In this document: in pieces, positions 1 through 8,195 of the stretch
Layout of the letters: the number at the start of each line of letters is the position of its first letter
Numbering within the stretch: position 1 is the first letter of the stretch
Assembly (NCBI GenBank): GCA_964643725.1
Contig: CAZXTL010000008.1
Span: 1-61,432, forward strand
DNA from: DYQY01 sp964643725
GTDB taxonomy: Bacteria; Margulisbacteria; Riflemargulisbacteria; GWF2-35-9; DYQY01
Length of the DNA: 61,432 bases
Direction: 5' to 3'
Program-made: the position numbers and the translations under genes
Notes under the pieces: model-generated
Database searches by the model: none
What the model was told of the DNA's origin: nothing
What the model saw: only the letters and a program-made list of their open reading frames with translations

Positions 1-127
1 ATTTCCTTCGCCGTCAATTAGCGTTCAATAACTGCTCCCAATAAACAGAAGCCCGTGTATTTTACCTAAAAGGAATACTGCCGTCAACATAATAATTACA
101 TCTATAATTTGTGATGTAATAATATGC

Positions 128-607
128 TTAACTAAGGCTCTCAATCCATTCATTTAGTAGGTTAAAAGAGAAGTCATTATTGGTTAAAGGACTGTTTACG
201 TCGATTGAACCCAAATACTCGTTGCCATCACTTAACAGCTTCTGCGCAACTTCTAGCACCTTTCCCTTGCCACCCTCATGGCAACAGAAGAAAGCGACTT
301 TCTTACCCTTTATCTTGTTCTCACTGAAGAACGCATGTAATGGTGGCGCATATGTAAATGCCCAAACAGGCGAACCAAAAATTATTGTATCGTATTTTTT
401 TGCATCAAATGAGTACTTTTCCAGCTTAGGTTTTGTCTTCATAACTGCTTGTCTTCCACCCCAAACATACTTCATAAATCCATGGGTGTTGATTTCCTTC
501 TCTGGTTTAAGGGATAAAATATCTGCATCAAGTTTCTGCGCAAGATACTCTGCAATAAACTTGGTATTTCCCTCAAATGAATAATAAATGATGATTGTTT
601 TGCTCAT
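128..607 (-). CDS. flavodoxin family protein
   Basis: Small FMN-binding electron carrier, about 159 residues. The N-terminal strand IIIYYSFEGNTK matches the flavodoxin phosphate-binding loop (S/T-x-x-GNT-x), and the later GSPVWAFTYAPPL segment resembles the loop that covers the flavin. I start at the internal ATG (MSKTIIIYY) rather than one five codons upstream: a TATAAT box lies 6 nt before this ATG and no Shine-Dalgarno is visible, so the message is probably leaderless. The partner and pathway cannot be read from the context. A second, divergent flavodoxin-like gene lies at 3530. Confidence 0.85.
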   Translation of the reverse strand: MSKTIIIYYSFEGNTKFIAEYLAQKLDADILSLKPEKEINTHGFMKYVWGGRQAVMKTKPKLEKYSFDAKKYDTIIFGSPVWAFTYAPPLHAFFSENKIKGKKVAFFCCHEGGKGKVLEVAQKLLSDGNEYLGSIDVNSPLTNNDFSFNLLNEWIESLS

Positions 608-613
608 ATAACT

Positions 614-619
614 ATTATA
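614..619 (-). promoter_or_regulatory. -10 box of flavodoxin gene (leaderless)
   Basis: TATAAT on the minus strand, 6 nt from the ATG at 607. Transcription would begin at or next to the start codon. Confidence 0.5.
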
Positions 620-624
620 CACCC

Positions 625-665
625 TTCCGCCCTATTGGACACCTTCCCTTAAAAAGGGAAGGATT
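625..665. repeat. hairpin-rich intergenic repeat
   Basis: An ACCCTTCCG-type lead is followed by CCTTCCC-N5-GGGAAGG, an inverted repeat. The same combination recurs at 4011-4080 and 6378-6424, so this is a dispersed family. It lies between the flavodoxin start and the next gene. Confidence 0.5.
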
Positions 666-700
666 TTACGTTTATCTATATGAAATCTATGTAAAAACTT

Positions 701-1165
701 TTATCTAAAATTTATAGCAATTCTAAATAAAGCAATTAATCCACTAAATGGATGGTCCTTTGCAATCTTCATCTTAGAATAATCATCTTCAACTCGCTCA
801 TTCAAATCATATACTAGAACTAAGGCTTCTCGAGAATCTTTAATTGCCGAATCAAAATATTCCATTACATCATAACCACTTAGTTCGTCACTATTCTCGT
901 GATATAAATCTGTTACAAAAACTGTCTGATATTGCGGGTAAGCTCTCCCTGTACGAATTATTACGCTTTGCTTTGAGGCAGGATATGCTGCATATGATAG
1001 ACTATCCTTATATATACCCTTCTTATTTAGTTCATCCATTATTCTTTTTACAGTATTGGCTTTCCAATCCCAAATCTCTGATTTAGGTACTGCTATTTTT
1101 ACAAGGTATGGTTTCTGACTACTTTTACTATTATTACTCTCAAAGGATACAAATTTGTTTTTCAT
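701..1165 (-). CDS. hypothetical protein (154 aa)
   Basis: Not recognised. A soluble, mixed-charge protein without signal peptide or membrane segment; it contains SEIWDWKANTVKRIMDEL in the N-terminal third. A GAGG Shine-Dalgarno sits 8 nt before the ATG, which supports both the start and the gene's reality. It is monocistronic as far as can be seen. Confidence 0.6.
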   Translation of the reverse strand: MKNKFVSFESNNSKSSQKPYLVKIAVPKSEIWDWKANTVKRIMDELNKKGIYKDSLSYAAYPASKQSVIIRTGRAYPQYQTVFVTDLYHENSDELSGYDVMEYFDSAIKDSREALVLVYDLNERVEDDYSKMKIAKDHPFSGLIALFRIAINFR

Positions 1166-1561
1166 TTCTCTGCCTCACCTTGCATATCCAACATATCGAT
1201 ACTTAATCTTTATAAGCATTGTTTGCCAAATCTAAGAAATACCAGATTTTCCAGCAATAATTACTTACTTATAAAATTATCGTAAAATATATAAAATAAT
1301 CCCACGGTCTACCATTATTCAGGATTAACTTTCATCGCCATACAAATTGGCTTAACTAAATTTATAAATGAAAAAACTTTAGCAACTCATAAACAAGAAA
1401 GCCTGGCCATAGATTGTATTAGACGCGGCGCCCTTACCATGACAACCGCAAGAACATTTTTCTTTATTATCGTTTGACATACTTGACCACCCTTCCTAAA
1501 TTAAATCCAAATGACCAAATCCCAATACTACCAATAAATCTTTCAAATCCAAAATCCAAAT
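1166..1561. other. intergenic region, mostly non-coding
   Basis: About 400 bp. It holds a small Cys-rich reading frame (1379-1480) and, at 1497-1566, an AAATCCAAAATCC-type low-complexity filler also found at 18475, 43205 and 52650. Nothing else recognisable. Confidence 0.5.
1379..1480 (-). CDS. possible Cys-rich small ORF (33 aa)
   Basis: ATG-started frame encoding MSNDNKEKCSCGCHGKG and then a short hydrophobic tail ending FMSC. A purine-rich GGAAGGGTGG precedes the ATG by about 5-8 nt. The Cys/Gly cluster is distinctive, but the frame is short and stops abruptly. It could be the 5' remnant of a longer small membrane protein, or chance. Confidence 0.35.
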   Translation of the reverse strand: MSNDNKEKCSCGCHGKGAASNTIYGQAFLFMSC

Positions 1562-2320
1562 CTAAATAATTATACCCAAACCTAAAGCCAACAAAAAGCC
1601 ACCACCTTCTGCTGAATTTAATCTATTAGATGCAAGACCATAACCAGCTTCAATATCAAACAGCAATAACCCTAATTTTGCGTGATACCCAGCAGTTAAA
1701 CCAAGAACAGACCCATCAAATCTTGTAGGAGATGAAAATATTGAACTCCTATAAGAATACTTAAGCTGTCCATAATAAAGCCCAACGAATCCTCCAACCC
1801 CAGTTGAGTTAACCTCATGTTGATTCTCATAAAAATATCTTACTCCTAACGAAAGACTACTAAATTCCTCATACCCCATACTGCTTCCAAGGGCACCTAT
1901 CCCAAGACAAACCTCTACAGTATCATCAAACATTAACCCACCATTATATCCACCAAAACCATACGGAACTCCTACACCAAGCGAAAACTTAAAAAAAGAT
2001 TGATGCTGATTTTTTTTACGACTATTATTAGCTACGTACTTTATCATATTTGGTTCAGCTGTATTAATTTGAGGAGCAATAAAAACTGAAGGCTTTGCAT
2101 CTTTTTCTTTCAACGCTTCTTTTTCTCCCTCTAAATAAAATCTTTTCTTAATAAGATGATTTGGAATAGCTCTTTCTTTCTCGCCAACTATAACATAAGT
2201 AAACTCTCGCCCTTCCTCTGTTAATATTCCTCTAACATAAGTATTATCTTCAAGGATTAAAGTATAAGCATTGGTTATCCCTATAATTAAAACTAAAAAA
2301 CTAATATATATTCTCTTCAT
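1562..2320 (-). CDS. predicted outer-membrane beta-barrel protein (252 aa)
   Basis: Begins with a classical signal peptide (MKRIYISFLVLIIGITNA) followed by a short region that reads like a small beta domain (EDNTYVRGILTEEG). From about residue 105 there are alternating hydrophobic and Gly/Tyr/Phe-rich strands typical of a barrel. A GGAG Shine-Dalgarno precedes the ATG. No family recognised. It ends in a very hydrophobic, Gly-rich segment (GGGFLLALGLGIII) rather than a typical terminal aromatic. Confidence 0.65.
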   Translation of the reverse strand: MKRIYISFLVLIIGITNAYTLILEDNTYVRGILTEEGREFTYVIVGEKERAIPNHLIKKRFYLEGEKEALKEKDAKPSVFIAPQINTAEPNMIKYVANNSRKKNQHQSFFKFSLGVGVPYGFGGYNGGLMFDDTVEVCLGIGALGSSMGYEEFSSLSLGVRYFYENQHEVNSTGVGGFVGLYYGQLKYSYRSSIFSSPTRFDGSVLGLTAGYHAKLGLLLFDIEAGYGLASNRLNSAEGGGFLLALGLGIII

Positions 2321-2370
2321 TAAACTCTCCTCTGTTTTGAATTTATTAACTATCTACCATTAACGTACTA

Positions 2371-3252
2371 TTATTTACGGTCTATTCCTATTTTCCAAAT
2401 ACCATTTTCTATAAACGCTGGAATAGTTTGTCTTTTTGCTTTATTGATAAGATTAGAATGAGAAATATTGCTTTCTTTTGCATATCTTACAAGAGGAATA
2501 ATTTTCTTGCCTTCTAAATATGCTAACCTTTTATAATAACTATTAGTTAATGCTTTACCTACAATGTCTTCCATGATTCCTGTTTTTCCTGAAGAATCGA
2601 AATCTTTAAAAGCATCATAATAAAGAAATCTATCAATAAACTTAATATTAATTGGCACATATCCTTCTCTAATCAACAAATAGTTATTAATAACTCTACC
2701 AATTCTTCCGTTTCCATCGACAAAAGGGTGAATGTTTTCAAATGTCAGATGTAATCTCGCAATTCTTTTAATAATGTTTTCGTTTGGATAAGAAACATAT
2801 TCTATTAACATTCTTTCTAATTTTCCTATAACCAACTTTGGATCAGGTGCTATGTAATTAGCTACCCTAACCCATTCTTTATCGTTTCTAAATCTACCAG
2901 CAACATCATCTCTAATATTTGATAAAAGAGTTTTGTGTAAAAACAAAATTGTTTCCAAGTTTAGTTCTTGTTCTTTTGCTTTCTTATTTATATATTCAAC
3001 AACTCTTGCTAAATTCTTTGCCTCAAAAAGCTCTCTCTGTGAAATATAACGATCTAAATCTATTTCCATAAGTATCTTTGCAGTTTCATCAAGAGTAAGC
3101 GTACTATTTTCTATTGCATTTGAGTTATATACTTGCTCAGCAACTTCTGCTTCGCTTATTAATTGAAGTAAATTATCTTTACCCCGAGACAACTCATAAT
3201 ACCTTGCACGAAGTGTACTCACATTTTTATGAATAGTTGAAATGTTAACCAT
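2371..3252 (-). CDS. Fic family protein with C-terminal HTH-like tail
   Basis: Fic enzymes transfer AMP (or related groups) onto target hydroxyls. The core motif HPFVDGNGRIGR is complete at residues 175-186. An N-terminal SNAIEN (residues 44-49) matches the inhibitory (S/T)xxxE(G/N) motif of self-restrained class II Fic proteins. The last 60 residues (VRYAKESNISHSNLINKAK) look like a small helix-turn-helix, so the protein may bind DNA. I use the ATG at 3252, because TATAAT ends 6 nt upstream; a GTG two codons earlier would precede the likely transcription start. Upstream operator-like repeats suggest autoregulation. Confidence 0.9.
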   Translation of the reverse strand: MVNISTIHKNVSTLRARYYELSRGKDNLLQLISEAEVAEQVYNSNAIENSTLTLDETAKILMEIDLDRYISQRELFEAKNLARVVEYINKKAKEQELNLETILFLHKTLLSNIRDDVAGRFRNDKEWVRVANYIAPDPKLVIGKLERMLIEYVSYPNENIIKRIARLHLTFENIHPFVDGNGRIGRVINNYLLIREGYVPINIKFIDRFLYYDAFKDFDSSGKTGIMEDIVGKALTNSYYKRLAYLEGKKIIPLVRYAKESNISHSNLINKAKRQTIPAFIENGIWKIGIDRK

Positions 3253-3258
3253 CTTCAC

Positions 3259-3378
3259 ATTATATAAATTTTCACGATATTGTCAATATAAACGTGAAAA
3301 CAATAAAAATAACACCACGTTTTCACGATAATAGAACTAGAAACGTTAAAAACATACGAGAATAAGCATTTTTTCACG
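3259..3378 (-). promoter_or_regulatory. fic promoter with iterated TTTTCACGAT operator-like motifs
   Basis: On the minus strand TTGACA (3281-3286), 16 bp, TATAAT (3259-3264). TTTTCACG or its complement occurs at 3269-3276 (inside the -35/-10 spacer), 3293-3300 (inverted), 3320-3327 and 3371-3378. Such iteration around a strong promoter is typical of a repressor-controlled, probably autoregulated gene. Confidence 0.6.
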
Positions 3379-3404
3379 ATTTTGAAATACCCTTCCGTCA
3401 CAAA

Positions 3405-3490
3405 CACACCCCCTAACCCCCTCTCCCAGAGGGGGAATAACACTCCCTCAGTCTCGCTAACGCTCAACAGCTCCCTCTCAAGAGTGAGCC
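3405..3490. repeat. hairpin-rich intergenic repeat
   Basis: CCCCCTCTCCC-AGA-GGGGG inverted repeat followed by CTCCCTCAGTCTCGCTAACGC and CAGCTCCCTCTC. The CTCCCTCAGT...CAGCTCCCTC module recurs at 4071-4120. No coding potential. Confidence 0.5.
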
Positions 3491-3529
3491 TAAACCCATT
3501 ATGTACAAGGATAGGATAACTAATATAAA

Positions 3530-4012
3530 ATGATATCTAAGATGCAACATAAAAAAACTTTAATAATCTGCCAATCCATCCATCATGGCAATACTCTAAA
3601 AATTGCAAACATTATGGCAAAAGAACTAAATGCAGAGCTAAAGAAGCCTTCCGAAATTACTGCTGATATTATTAATGAATATGATGTGATTGGATTTGGT
3701 TCAGGTATCTATAACCAAAAACATCATGTAAGTCTATTTAATTTAGTAAAAAATTTTAGCCCACAAAAAAACAAAAAATGTTTTATTTTTTCTACAGCAT
3801 CTATTTCATATAAAAAATTGCATGAAGCTCTCAGACAAGAACTTATATCAAAAGGGTTTATTGTAATAGATGAGTTTATTTGTAGAGGATTCATGGATTA
3901 TAGCTTTATTAAATACCTTTTTGGTGGAATCAACAAAAATAAGCCAAATGATAAAGATTTAAAAAAAGCCTCGGAGTTTGCAATAAAAATTGGGAATACT
4001 CCGTTAAATTAA
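3530..4012 (+). CDS. flavodoxin-domain protein (160 aa)
   Basis: Flavodoxin-like: TLIICQSIHHGNTLKIA is the phosphate loop in variant form (SIHHGNT), and GFGSGIYNQKHH corresponds to the second flavin loop. A lower-identity relative of the gene at 128-607. It could start at 3530 or 3542; I keep the longer form. Possible NAD(P)H- or ferredoxin-linked reductant; no partner is evident. Confidence 0.75.
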   Translation: MISKMQHKKTLIICQSIHHGNTLKIANIMAKELNAELKKPSEITADIINEYDVIGFGSGIYNQKHHVSLFNLVKNFSPQKNKKCFIFSTASISYKKLHEALRQELISKGFIVIDEFICRGFMDYSFIKYLFGGINKNKPNDKDLKKASEFAIKIGNTPLN

Positions 4013-4160
4013 TCCCACCCTTCCGTCTCAGCAAAGCTGAGCCACCTTCCCTTGAAAAGGGAAGGATTTAAAACGCTCCCTCAGTTTCGCTACCGCTCGA
4101 CAGCTCCCTCTCTAGTCTTCGCTCTAAGAGCTTCGCCTTAGCAAGCAAGAGGGAGCCTTT
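4011..4160. repeat. hairpin-rich intergenic repeat cluster
   Basis: Contains CTCAGC-AAA-GCTGAG, CCTTCCC-TTGAA-GGGAAGG, and a wide palindrome bounded by GCTCCCTCT and AGAGGGAGC. It shares modules with 625-665, 3405-3490 and 6328-6424. It lies between convergent genes and may serve as a bidirectional terminator. Confidence 0.55.
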
Positions 4161-4205
4161 GATAAATATAATCTCAAATATCAATAAATAAACTACTTAT
4201 TATTA

Positions 4206-4802
4206 TTAAAATTGATATTTCAATAATACTTCGATACCACTAATTACATACCCGTCAATATTCCCAGATGTATTAGGAAAAGATCTTCCTAAATCAACAT
4301 GCTCATACATAACTGAAAGCATTAATTGTTTACTTAAACTATAATCCACTCCTGCTTGAAAACCTATCTTTTGAGAAAATGTTGCTGTCACTGGTTGCTT
4401 ACCCTTAAATCCTGGGAAATTAACCCCTGCATATAATGCAATAGAATCAGAGAATTTATGATTTAAATTTAAATAATAAAGTTCAAACTCAACTTCTGCC
4501 GGCACTGGCGTATATGCATAAGTTCCACCATTCCATGTTATGTTAGGAATAGACCTGTTTGCAGTTTTTTTATATCCAATAACATAAGAATCTATTCCTA
4601 CCTGATTTAATAAATTGAACTCACCACAATACTCTATACCATAAACCATAGCCCCTGTTGAATTTTCTTTATAATCCATATTCACATACCTACTCATTAA
4701 TTTGTCAACCATGTTATATCCACCAAAAACCCTAAGTGATGCATTACTTGTCGAAAAAATTGAAATCACAAACACTAAAACTATTAATATTTTTTTATTC
4801 AT
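4206..4802 (-). CDS. predicted outer-membrane beta-barrel protein (198 aa)
   Basis: Signal peptide MNKKILIVLVFVISIFSTSNA followed by alternating beta strands and a C-terminal EVLLKYQF ending in Phe, a typical barrel terminus. Similar in size to OmpW/OmpX-like eight-stranded barrels, but I recognise no specific family. An AGGAGG Shine-Dalgarno supports the start. It is divergent from the HTH regulator at 4890. Confidence 0.65.
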   Translation of the reverse strand: MNKKILIVLVFVISIFSTSNASLRVFGGYNMVDKLMSRYVNMDYKENSTGAMVYGIEYCGEFNLLNQVGIDSYVIGYKKTANRSIPNITWNGGTYAYTPVPAEVEFELYYLNLNHKFSDSIALYAGVNFPGFKGKQPVTATFSQKIGFQAGVDYSLSKQLMLSVMYEHVDLGRSFPNTSGNIDGYVISGIEVLLKYQF

Positions 4803-4835
4803 CCTGAACCTCCTAATTAATTTAGTTTCATTATA

Positions 4836-4872
4836 ACTACACCTATCAGTTCATACAACTATTTAGTGTAGT
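4836..4872. promoter_or_regulatory. possible operator between divergent genes
   Basis: ACTACAC (4836-4842) and GTGTAGT (4866-4872) form a 7-bp inverted repeat 23 bp apart, between a barrel gene and an HTH gene. This is a plausible site for the HTH protein but is short enough to be chance. Confidence 0.25.
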
Positions 4873-4889
4873 AGGAGAGTATATTACTT

Positions 4890-5090
4890 ATGGATTTGAA
4901 AATAATCGGACAAAATATAAAAACTATCAGACTAGAAATGGGGTTAACGCAAGAAGGTTTTGCAGCAAAAGTTAACTGCAGTTGGCGATACATACAATTC
5001 ATCGAGCAAGGCAAGAAAATACCATCACTACAATGGATTAATAAATTATCTGAAGAACTCAAGATACCTATTAATAATTTATTTCAATAA
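4890..5090 (+). CDS. XRE-family HTH regulator (66 aa)
   Basis: A single Cro/C1-type helix-turn-helix: IGQNIKTIRLEMGLTQEGFA, then WRYIQFIEQGKKIPSLQWINKLSEEL with the usual xxIExGxxxPS signature. There is no extra domain, so it is probably a small repressor. It is divergent from the barrel gene at 4802 and may control it. GGAG lies upstream of the ATG. Confidence 0.85.
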   Translation: MDLKIIGQNIKTIRLEMGLTQEGFAAKVNCSWRYIQFIEQGKKIPSLQWINKLSEELKIPINNLFQ

Positions 5091-5148
5091 CTTTTCACAA
5101 AAAATAATAATTTATCCTATGCTTGATTTTTTATACCTCTTCATTACT

Positions 5149-5424
5149 GGCACTGTGCGAGAAGAGCTGTAGTTTAAGTTAGCGAGTGAAACGTAGAAAA
5201 ATCAGGACGATTTTTCAGGACAACTGAGCCAGGATAGGCGAATTTGTCCGTTAGTGGAATAAGCTTTACTTAAACACAAAGCTCTGAAGCCTCATGTGCC
5301 TAGCGGATTGTTAAGGTCGGCAATGAGACCTTAACGTAGAAGGTTAAGGATACTCCTTATATAAAAAGAATCTAAAAGTTCACTTTTAATAAAGACCTGG
5401 ATTCCCGCCTACGCGGGAATGACA
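5149..5424 (+). repeat. mosaic repeat copy A (inverted partner at 31129-31374)
   Basis: Begins GGCACTGTGCGAGAAGAG; its first 78 bp are identical to the reverse complement of copy B. It contains the hairpin GAAAAATC-AGGAC-GATTTTTC and the stem GTTAAGGTC-(GGCAATGA)-GACCTTAAC. It then has AAAAGT-TC-ACTTTT and ends in an ATTCCC-N8-GGGAAT palindrome (5401-5420). No gene is seen in it. Confidence 0.8.
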
Positions 5425-5498
5425 ATGAAAAGTCGCGGGAATGACAATGGAAAGTCGCGGGAATGACTAAAGTTTGACGGGAATGACGGCAAAAAGTC
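5401..5498. repeat. dRS3-like palindrome plus about four 22-bp tandem units
   Basis: ATTCCC-GCCTACGC-GGGAAT at 5401-5420 has the same form as the dRS3 element of Neisseria. It is followed by 22-bp units beginning CGCGGGAATGACAATG at 5412 and 5434 and degraded units at 5456 and 5477. The array runs into the 3' end of ispE and supplies its last codons. Confidence 0.7.
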
Positions 5499-6327
5499 AC
5501 GCAGGCGACAAAGGAATTGTTTTATAACAATTATAATCCTCTGAAAGCAACTGATAAGCCTTATCAACGTCCTCTTCATTATTAAACCCTGCAAAAACAG
5601 TCGAACCTGAACCAGTCATAAGAGCGAACTTTGCATCAAGCGACAAAAGCAAATCTTTGATTTCCTTAATAACCGGGTATTTTGGGAACAATGAAAGCTC
5701 AAAAGCATTGTAATACTCCCATCCATCTAAAACGTTATCTACAAATCTAGGAGTATAACCAGTATCTTTGACGAATTTATCCCAATCAGCAAAAGCTTCT
5801 TTCGTTGAAATATGCACATTAGGATTAACCAACAAAAAGTATTTTGGCAGATCAACATCTATCTCCTGCAGCTTCTCACCTCTGCCTGTTACAAGCTTAG
5901 TTCCGCCATAATAACAAAACGGTACATCCGAGCCTATGCGCAGCAACAAGGAAAGCAGCTCTTCTTCTGTGGGTCTTATTCCAAACTCTTGCAAAAACAC
6001 CTTAACGGATGCTGCAGCATCTGCACTGCCACCTGCAAGCCCAGCACCCATAGGAATATTCTTTATTAGCTTTACTTCAAAACCATGTGTTACTTGTGAG
6101 GAGTATTCTTCCTTTAAAATCTGATATGCTTTAGAAATAATATTATCTTCATTAAGTTCAATTTTATTGGATACTATTATTATTTCTTTATTATCTGTTC
6201 TTTTAAACTCCAACTCATCAAACAAAGAAACTGTCTGCATAATCATGCACATTTCATGTAGATTCCCATTTATTCCTAAAATATCTAAAAGGAGATTTAA
6301 TTTTGCGTATGCTTTGACTTGTTTCAT
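5497..6327 (-). CDS. ispE: 4-diphosphocytidyl-2-C-methyl-D-erythritol kinase
   Basis: GHMP kinase that phosphorylates CDP-ME in the MEP isoprenoid pathway. It shows the GHMP N-terminal KAYAKLNLLLDI, the ATP-binding loop IPMGAGLAGGSADAAAS (about residues 90-106), and the C-terminal TGSGSTVFAGF glycine motif. The length (276 aa) is normal. GAGGGG precedes the ATG. The stop and last few residues (LSPA) lie in a repeat array, so the original C-terminus may have been replaced; the catalytic domains are intact. Confidence 0.95.
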   Translation of the reverse strand: MKQVKAYAKLNLLLDILGINGNLHEMCMIMQTVSLFDELEFKRTDNKEIIIVSNKIELNEDNIISKAYQILKEEYSSQVTHGFEVKLIKNIPMGAGLAGGSADAAASVKVFLQEFGIRPTEEELLSLLLRIGSDVPFCYYGGTKLVTGRGEKLQEIDVDLPKYFLLVNPNVHISTKEAFADWDKFVKDTGYTPRFVDNVLDGWEYYNAFELSLFPKYPVIKEIKDLLLSLDAKFALMTGSGSTVFAGFNNEEDVDKAYQLLSEDYNCYKTIPLSPA

Positions 6328-6424
6328 AAAATCCCCTCAGGCTCTCCGAGCCAGCTCCCCGATTCGGGGAGCCTAAGCCTTCCCAAATTGGGAAGGTGGC
6401 AGGCAAAGCCTGACGGAAGGGTTA
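6328..6424. repeat. hairpin-rich intergenic repeat
   Basis: Three adjacent inverted repeats: CTCCCCG-ATT-CGGGGAG, CCTTCCCAA-ATTGGGAAGG, and CAGGC-AAA-GCCTG. It shares modules with 625-665 and 4011-4160. It separates ispE from the parvulin gene and also supplies ispE's ribosome-binding site. Confidence 0.55.
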
Positions 6425-6426
6425 TC

Positions 6427-7269
6427 TTATTTCTTTAAAAACAATTGTTCTGAGAAGTCTTCAACCTTAACTGATGCAGAAGCATCCTTTAATAACTTAT
6501 CTAAAGCTTCTTTTTGAGCATTCTGCTTTAAGTATGTTTCGATTTCTCCAGTAACATCTTTATACTCTAATTGCTCCGCATCTTTCTTGTCTTCTACAAG
6601 AATTATGTGGTAACCGTATTGTGTTTGAATAGGATCTTTTGTATAAGCACCTTTCTTAAGTGAAAACGCTGCAGTTTCGAAAGGCTTAACCATCTGGCCT
6701 TTTGAAAACCAACCTAAGTCTCCACCGTTAACTTTGCTTCCTGGGTCCATAGAAAACTCTCTAGCAAGCGCTTGAAAAGACTCACCTTTATCAAGTTTGC
6801 TGATAATATCATTAGCTTCTTTTTCAGTAGCTACTAAAATATGTCTTCCCTTAACTTGGTCATCTTTTTTAAACATATCTTTATTATCATCAAAATATTT
6901 CTTTGTATCTTTATTAGTAACCTTTATCTTATTTTCAATAGTGTCTTTCAAATATTGAGCAACCATAACTTGTTTTTTAATGTTATCTAGCTGAGCTAAA
7001 ACATCCTTGTTCTTCTCATATTTAGCTTTCTTAGACATTTCATAAACTAAATATTCTTTCTTGATGCTATCAATTAGAATCTTTTTACCATCTAAGGAAC
7101 TATAATACTCTTTGTATTGTGCTGGTAATGCCTCAATCTTATCTTCTAGTTGCTTTTGAGTAAGAGTACTCTCTCCAACTCTCAAAATAACTTTATCCGT
7201 AAGACCAAAACTAAAAGCTAAAGAAACCAATGAACACATTAATATAAAAACTACTGCTATCTTTTTCAT
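6427..7269 (-). CDS. parvulin-type peptidyl-prolyl isomerase (SurA/PrsA-like)
   Basis: Secreted folding factor. It has a signal peptide (MKKIAVVFILMCSLVSLAFSFG), then a helical SurA-N-like chaperone region to about residue 130. A single rotamase domain follows (GRHILVATEKEANDI ... SMDPGSKVNGGDLGWF ... YGYHIILVED). With one parvulin domain in 280 aa it resembles PrsA or PpiD fragments more than two-domain SurA. There is no lipobox Cys, so it is probably periplasmic and soluble. I use the ATG at 7269; the longer frame would start at GTG. A GGAGAGG Shine-Dalgarno lies just upstream. Confidence 0.9.
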   Translation of the reverse strand: MKKIAVVFILMCSLVSLAFSFGLTDKVILRVGESTLTQKQLEDKIEALPAQYKEYYSSLDGKKILIDSIKKEYLVYEMSKKAKYEKNKDVLAQLDNIKKQVMVAQYLKDTIENKIKVTNKDTKKYFDDNKDMFKKDDQVKGRHILVATEKEANDIISKLDKGESFQALAREFSMDPGSKVNGGDLGWFSKGQMVKPFETAAFSLKKGAYTKDPIQTQYGYHIILVEDKKDAEQLEYKDVTGEIETYLKQNAQKEALDKLLKDASASVKVEDFSEQLFLKK

Positions 7270-7331
7270 AAACACCCTCTCCTTTTTTTTAAAATAACAA
7301 AATTTATTTTACAACATCACACACAGAAATA

Positions 7332-8165
7332 CTATGTGTCTTTTAAAAATTCATATGCCTCTAATATCTCTTTCATTCTTTTTTCACTAGCTAATCTTAC
7401 CTCGTCTCCCAAATGTGCAACTACATCAGGGTGAAATTTCTTAGCAAGCTGCCTATAAGCTGACTTTATATCGGCTTGTTTAACCCCTTCAGCTAAACCT
7501 AATATTCTCAAATAATGGTCCCTTCCCTTACCACTAGATGCTGAAGAATATCCACCAGCCCTAGATGAACCATATCTGGCTTTCAAAAAGGATTGATCAA
7601 CAGCTGATATACCAATAGCCACAGAAAACTCATTAAGAACAACTTTCTCTTGCTCATTAATTGTAGAATCAGAAGCTGCCACCCTAAATAAAAAATCCAT
7701 AAGAGCAAGCTTGGAGGGATAGTCCATAAATTTATTGATTTCGACTGCCAAAGAAGCAACTGGCCGATTATATTTTAATTCGTTCTGTAATGTCTCCTCT
7801 ACCCAAAGAAGTTCCTTACTTCCAAACCCAAAATTCAACGTAAAAAAATTCTTCACCATCTGAATCTCGGCCTTATCTATTTTGCCATCAGCAGCAAGTA
7901 CCTTTGAGGAACAAACTATAAGTAATATGAAAAATTGGTTTTGAGCTTCTGGTTTATTTTTTAAATATTTTTTAAGAAGCTCATTGCGTTTAATTATCCA
8001 ATACAGGTTCATCCCTAGGAAAACAAGAATCATCAACGGAACAATGATGATAAAAAATGACAACAAAATACCTGTAAATTGAATGATAGAAATAAAAACC
8101 ATCCAAAAAACAAAAACCCACCCCATTAAAGCAGATCGTTTATTCCCATTACTTTTCTTTGTCAT
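7332..8165 (-). CDS. DjlA-like membrane co-chaperone (TerB + J domain)
   Basis: Two hydrophobic segments occupy residues 12-60. A TerB-like helical domain follows (VCSSKVLAADGKIDKAEIQMV ... AASDSTINEQEKVVL), then a C-terminal J domain (YLRILGLAEGVKQADIKSAY, with the HPD motif). This architecture is that of DjlA, a membrane-anchored DnaK co-chaperone. The ATG at 8165 is divergent from the smr gene, with about 30 bp between them. Confidence 0.85.
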   Translation of the reverse strand: MTKKSNGNKRSALMGWVFVFWMVFISIIQFTGILLSFFIIIVPLMILVFLGMNLYWIIKRNELLKKYLKNKPEAQNQFFILLIVCSSKVLAADGKIDKAEIQMVKNFFTLNFGFGSKELLWVEETLQNELKYNRPVASLAVEINKFMDYPSKLALMDFLFRVAASDSTINEQEKVVLNEFSVAIGISAVDQSFLKARYGSSRAGGYSSASSGKGRDHYLRILGLAEGVKQADIKSAYRQLAKKFHPDVVAHLGDEVRLASEKRMKEILEAYEFLKDT

Positions 8166-8183
8166 TAAGAAATTATATCATGG

Positions 8184-8189
8184 TAAAAT
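8184..8189 (+). promoter_or_regulatory. extended -10 of smr gene (leaderless)
   Basis: TGG-TAAAAT (extended -10) ends 6 nt before the ATG at 8196. There is no Shine-Dalgarno. Confidence 0.5.
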
Positions 8190-8195
8190 AGAAAT

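Noticed and set aside
5412..5498. Tandem 22-bp units as a possible CRISPR array
   Set aside because: Units abut without spacers, the repeats are degraded, and no cas genes are nearby; it is a simple tandem expansion of a palindrome arm.
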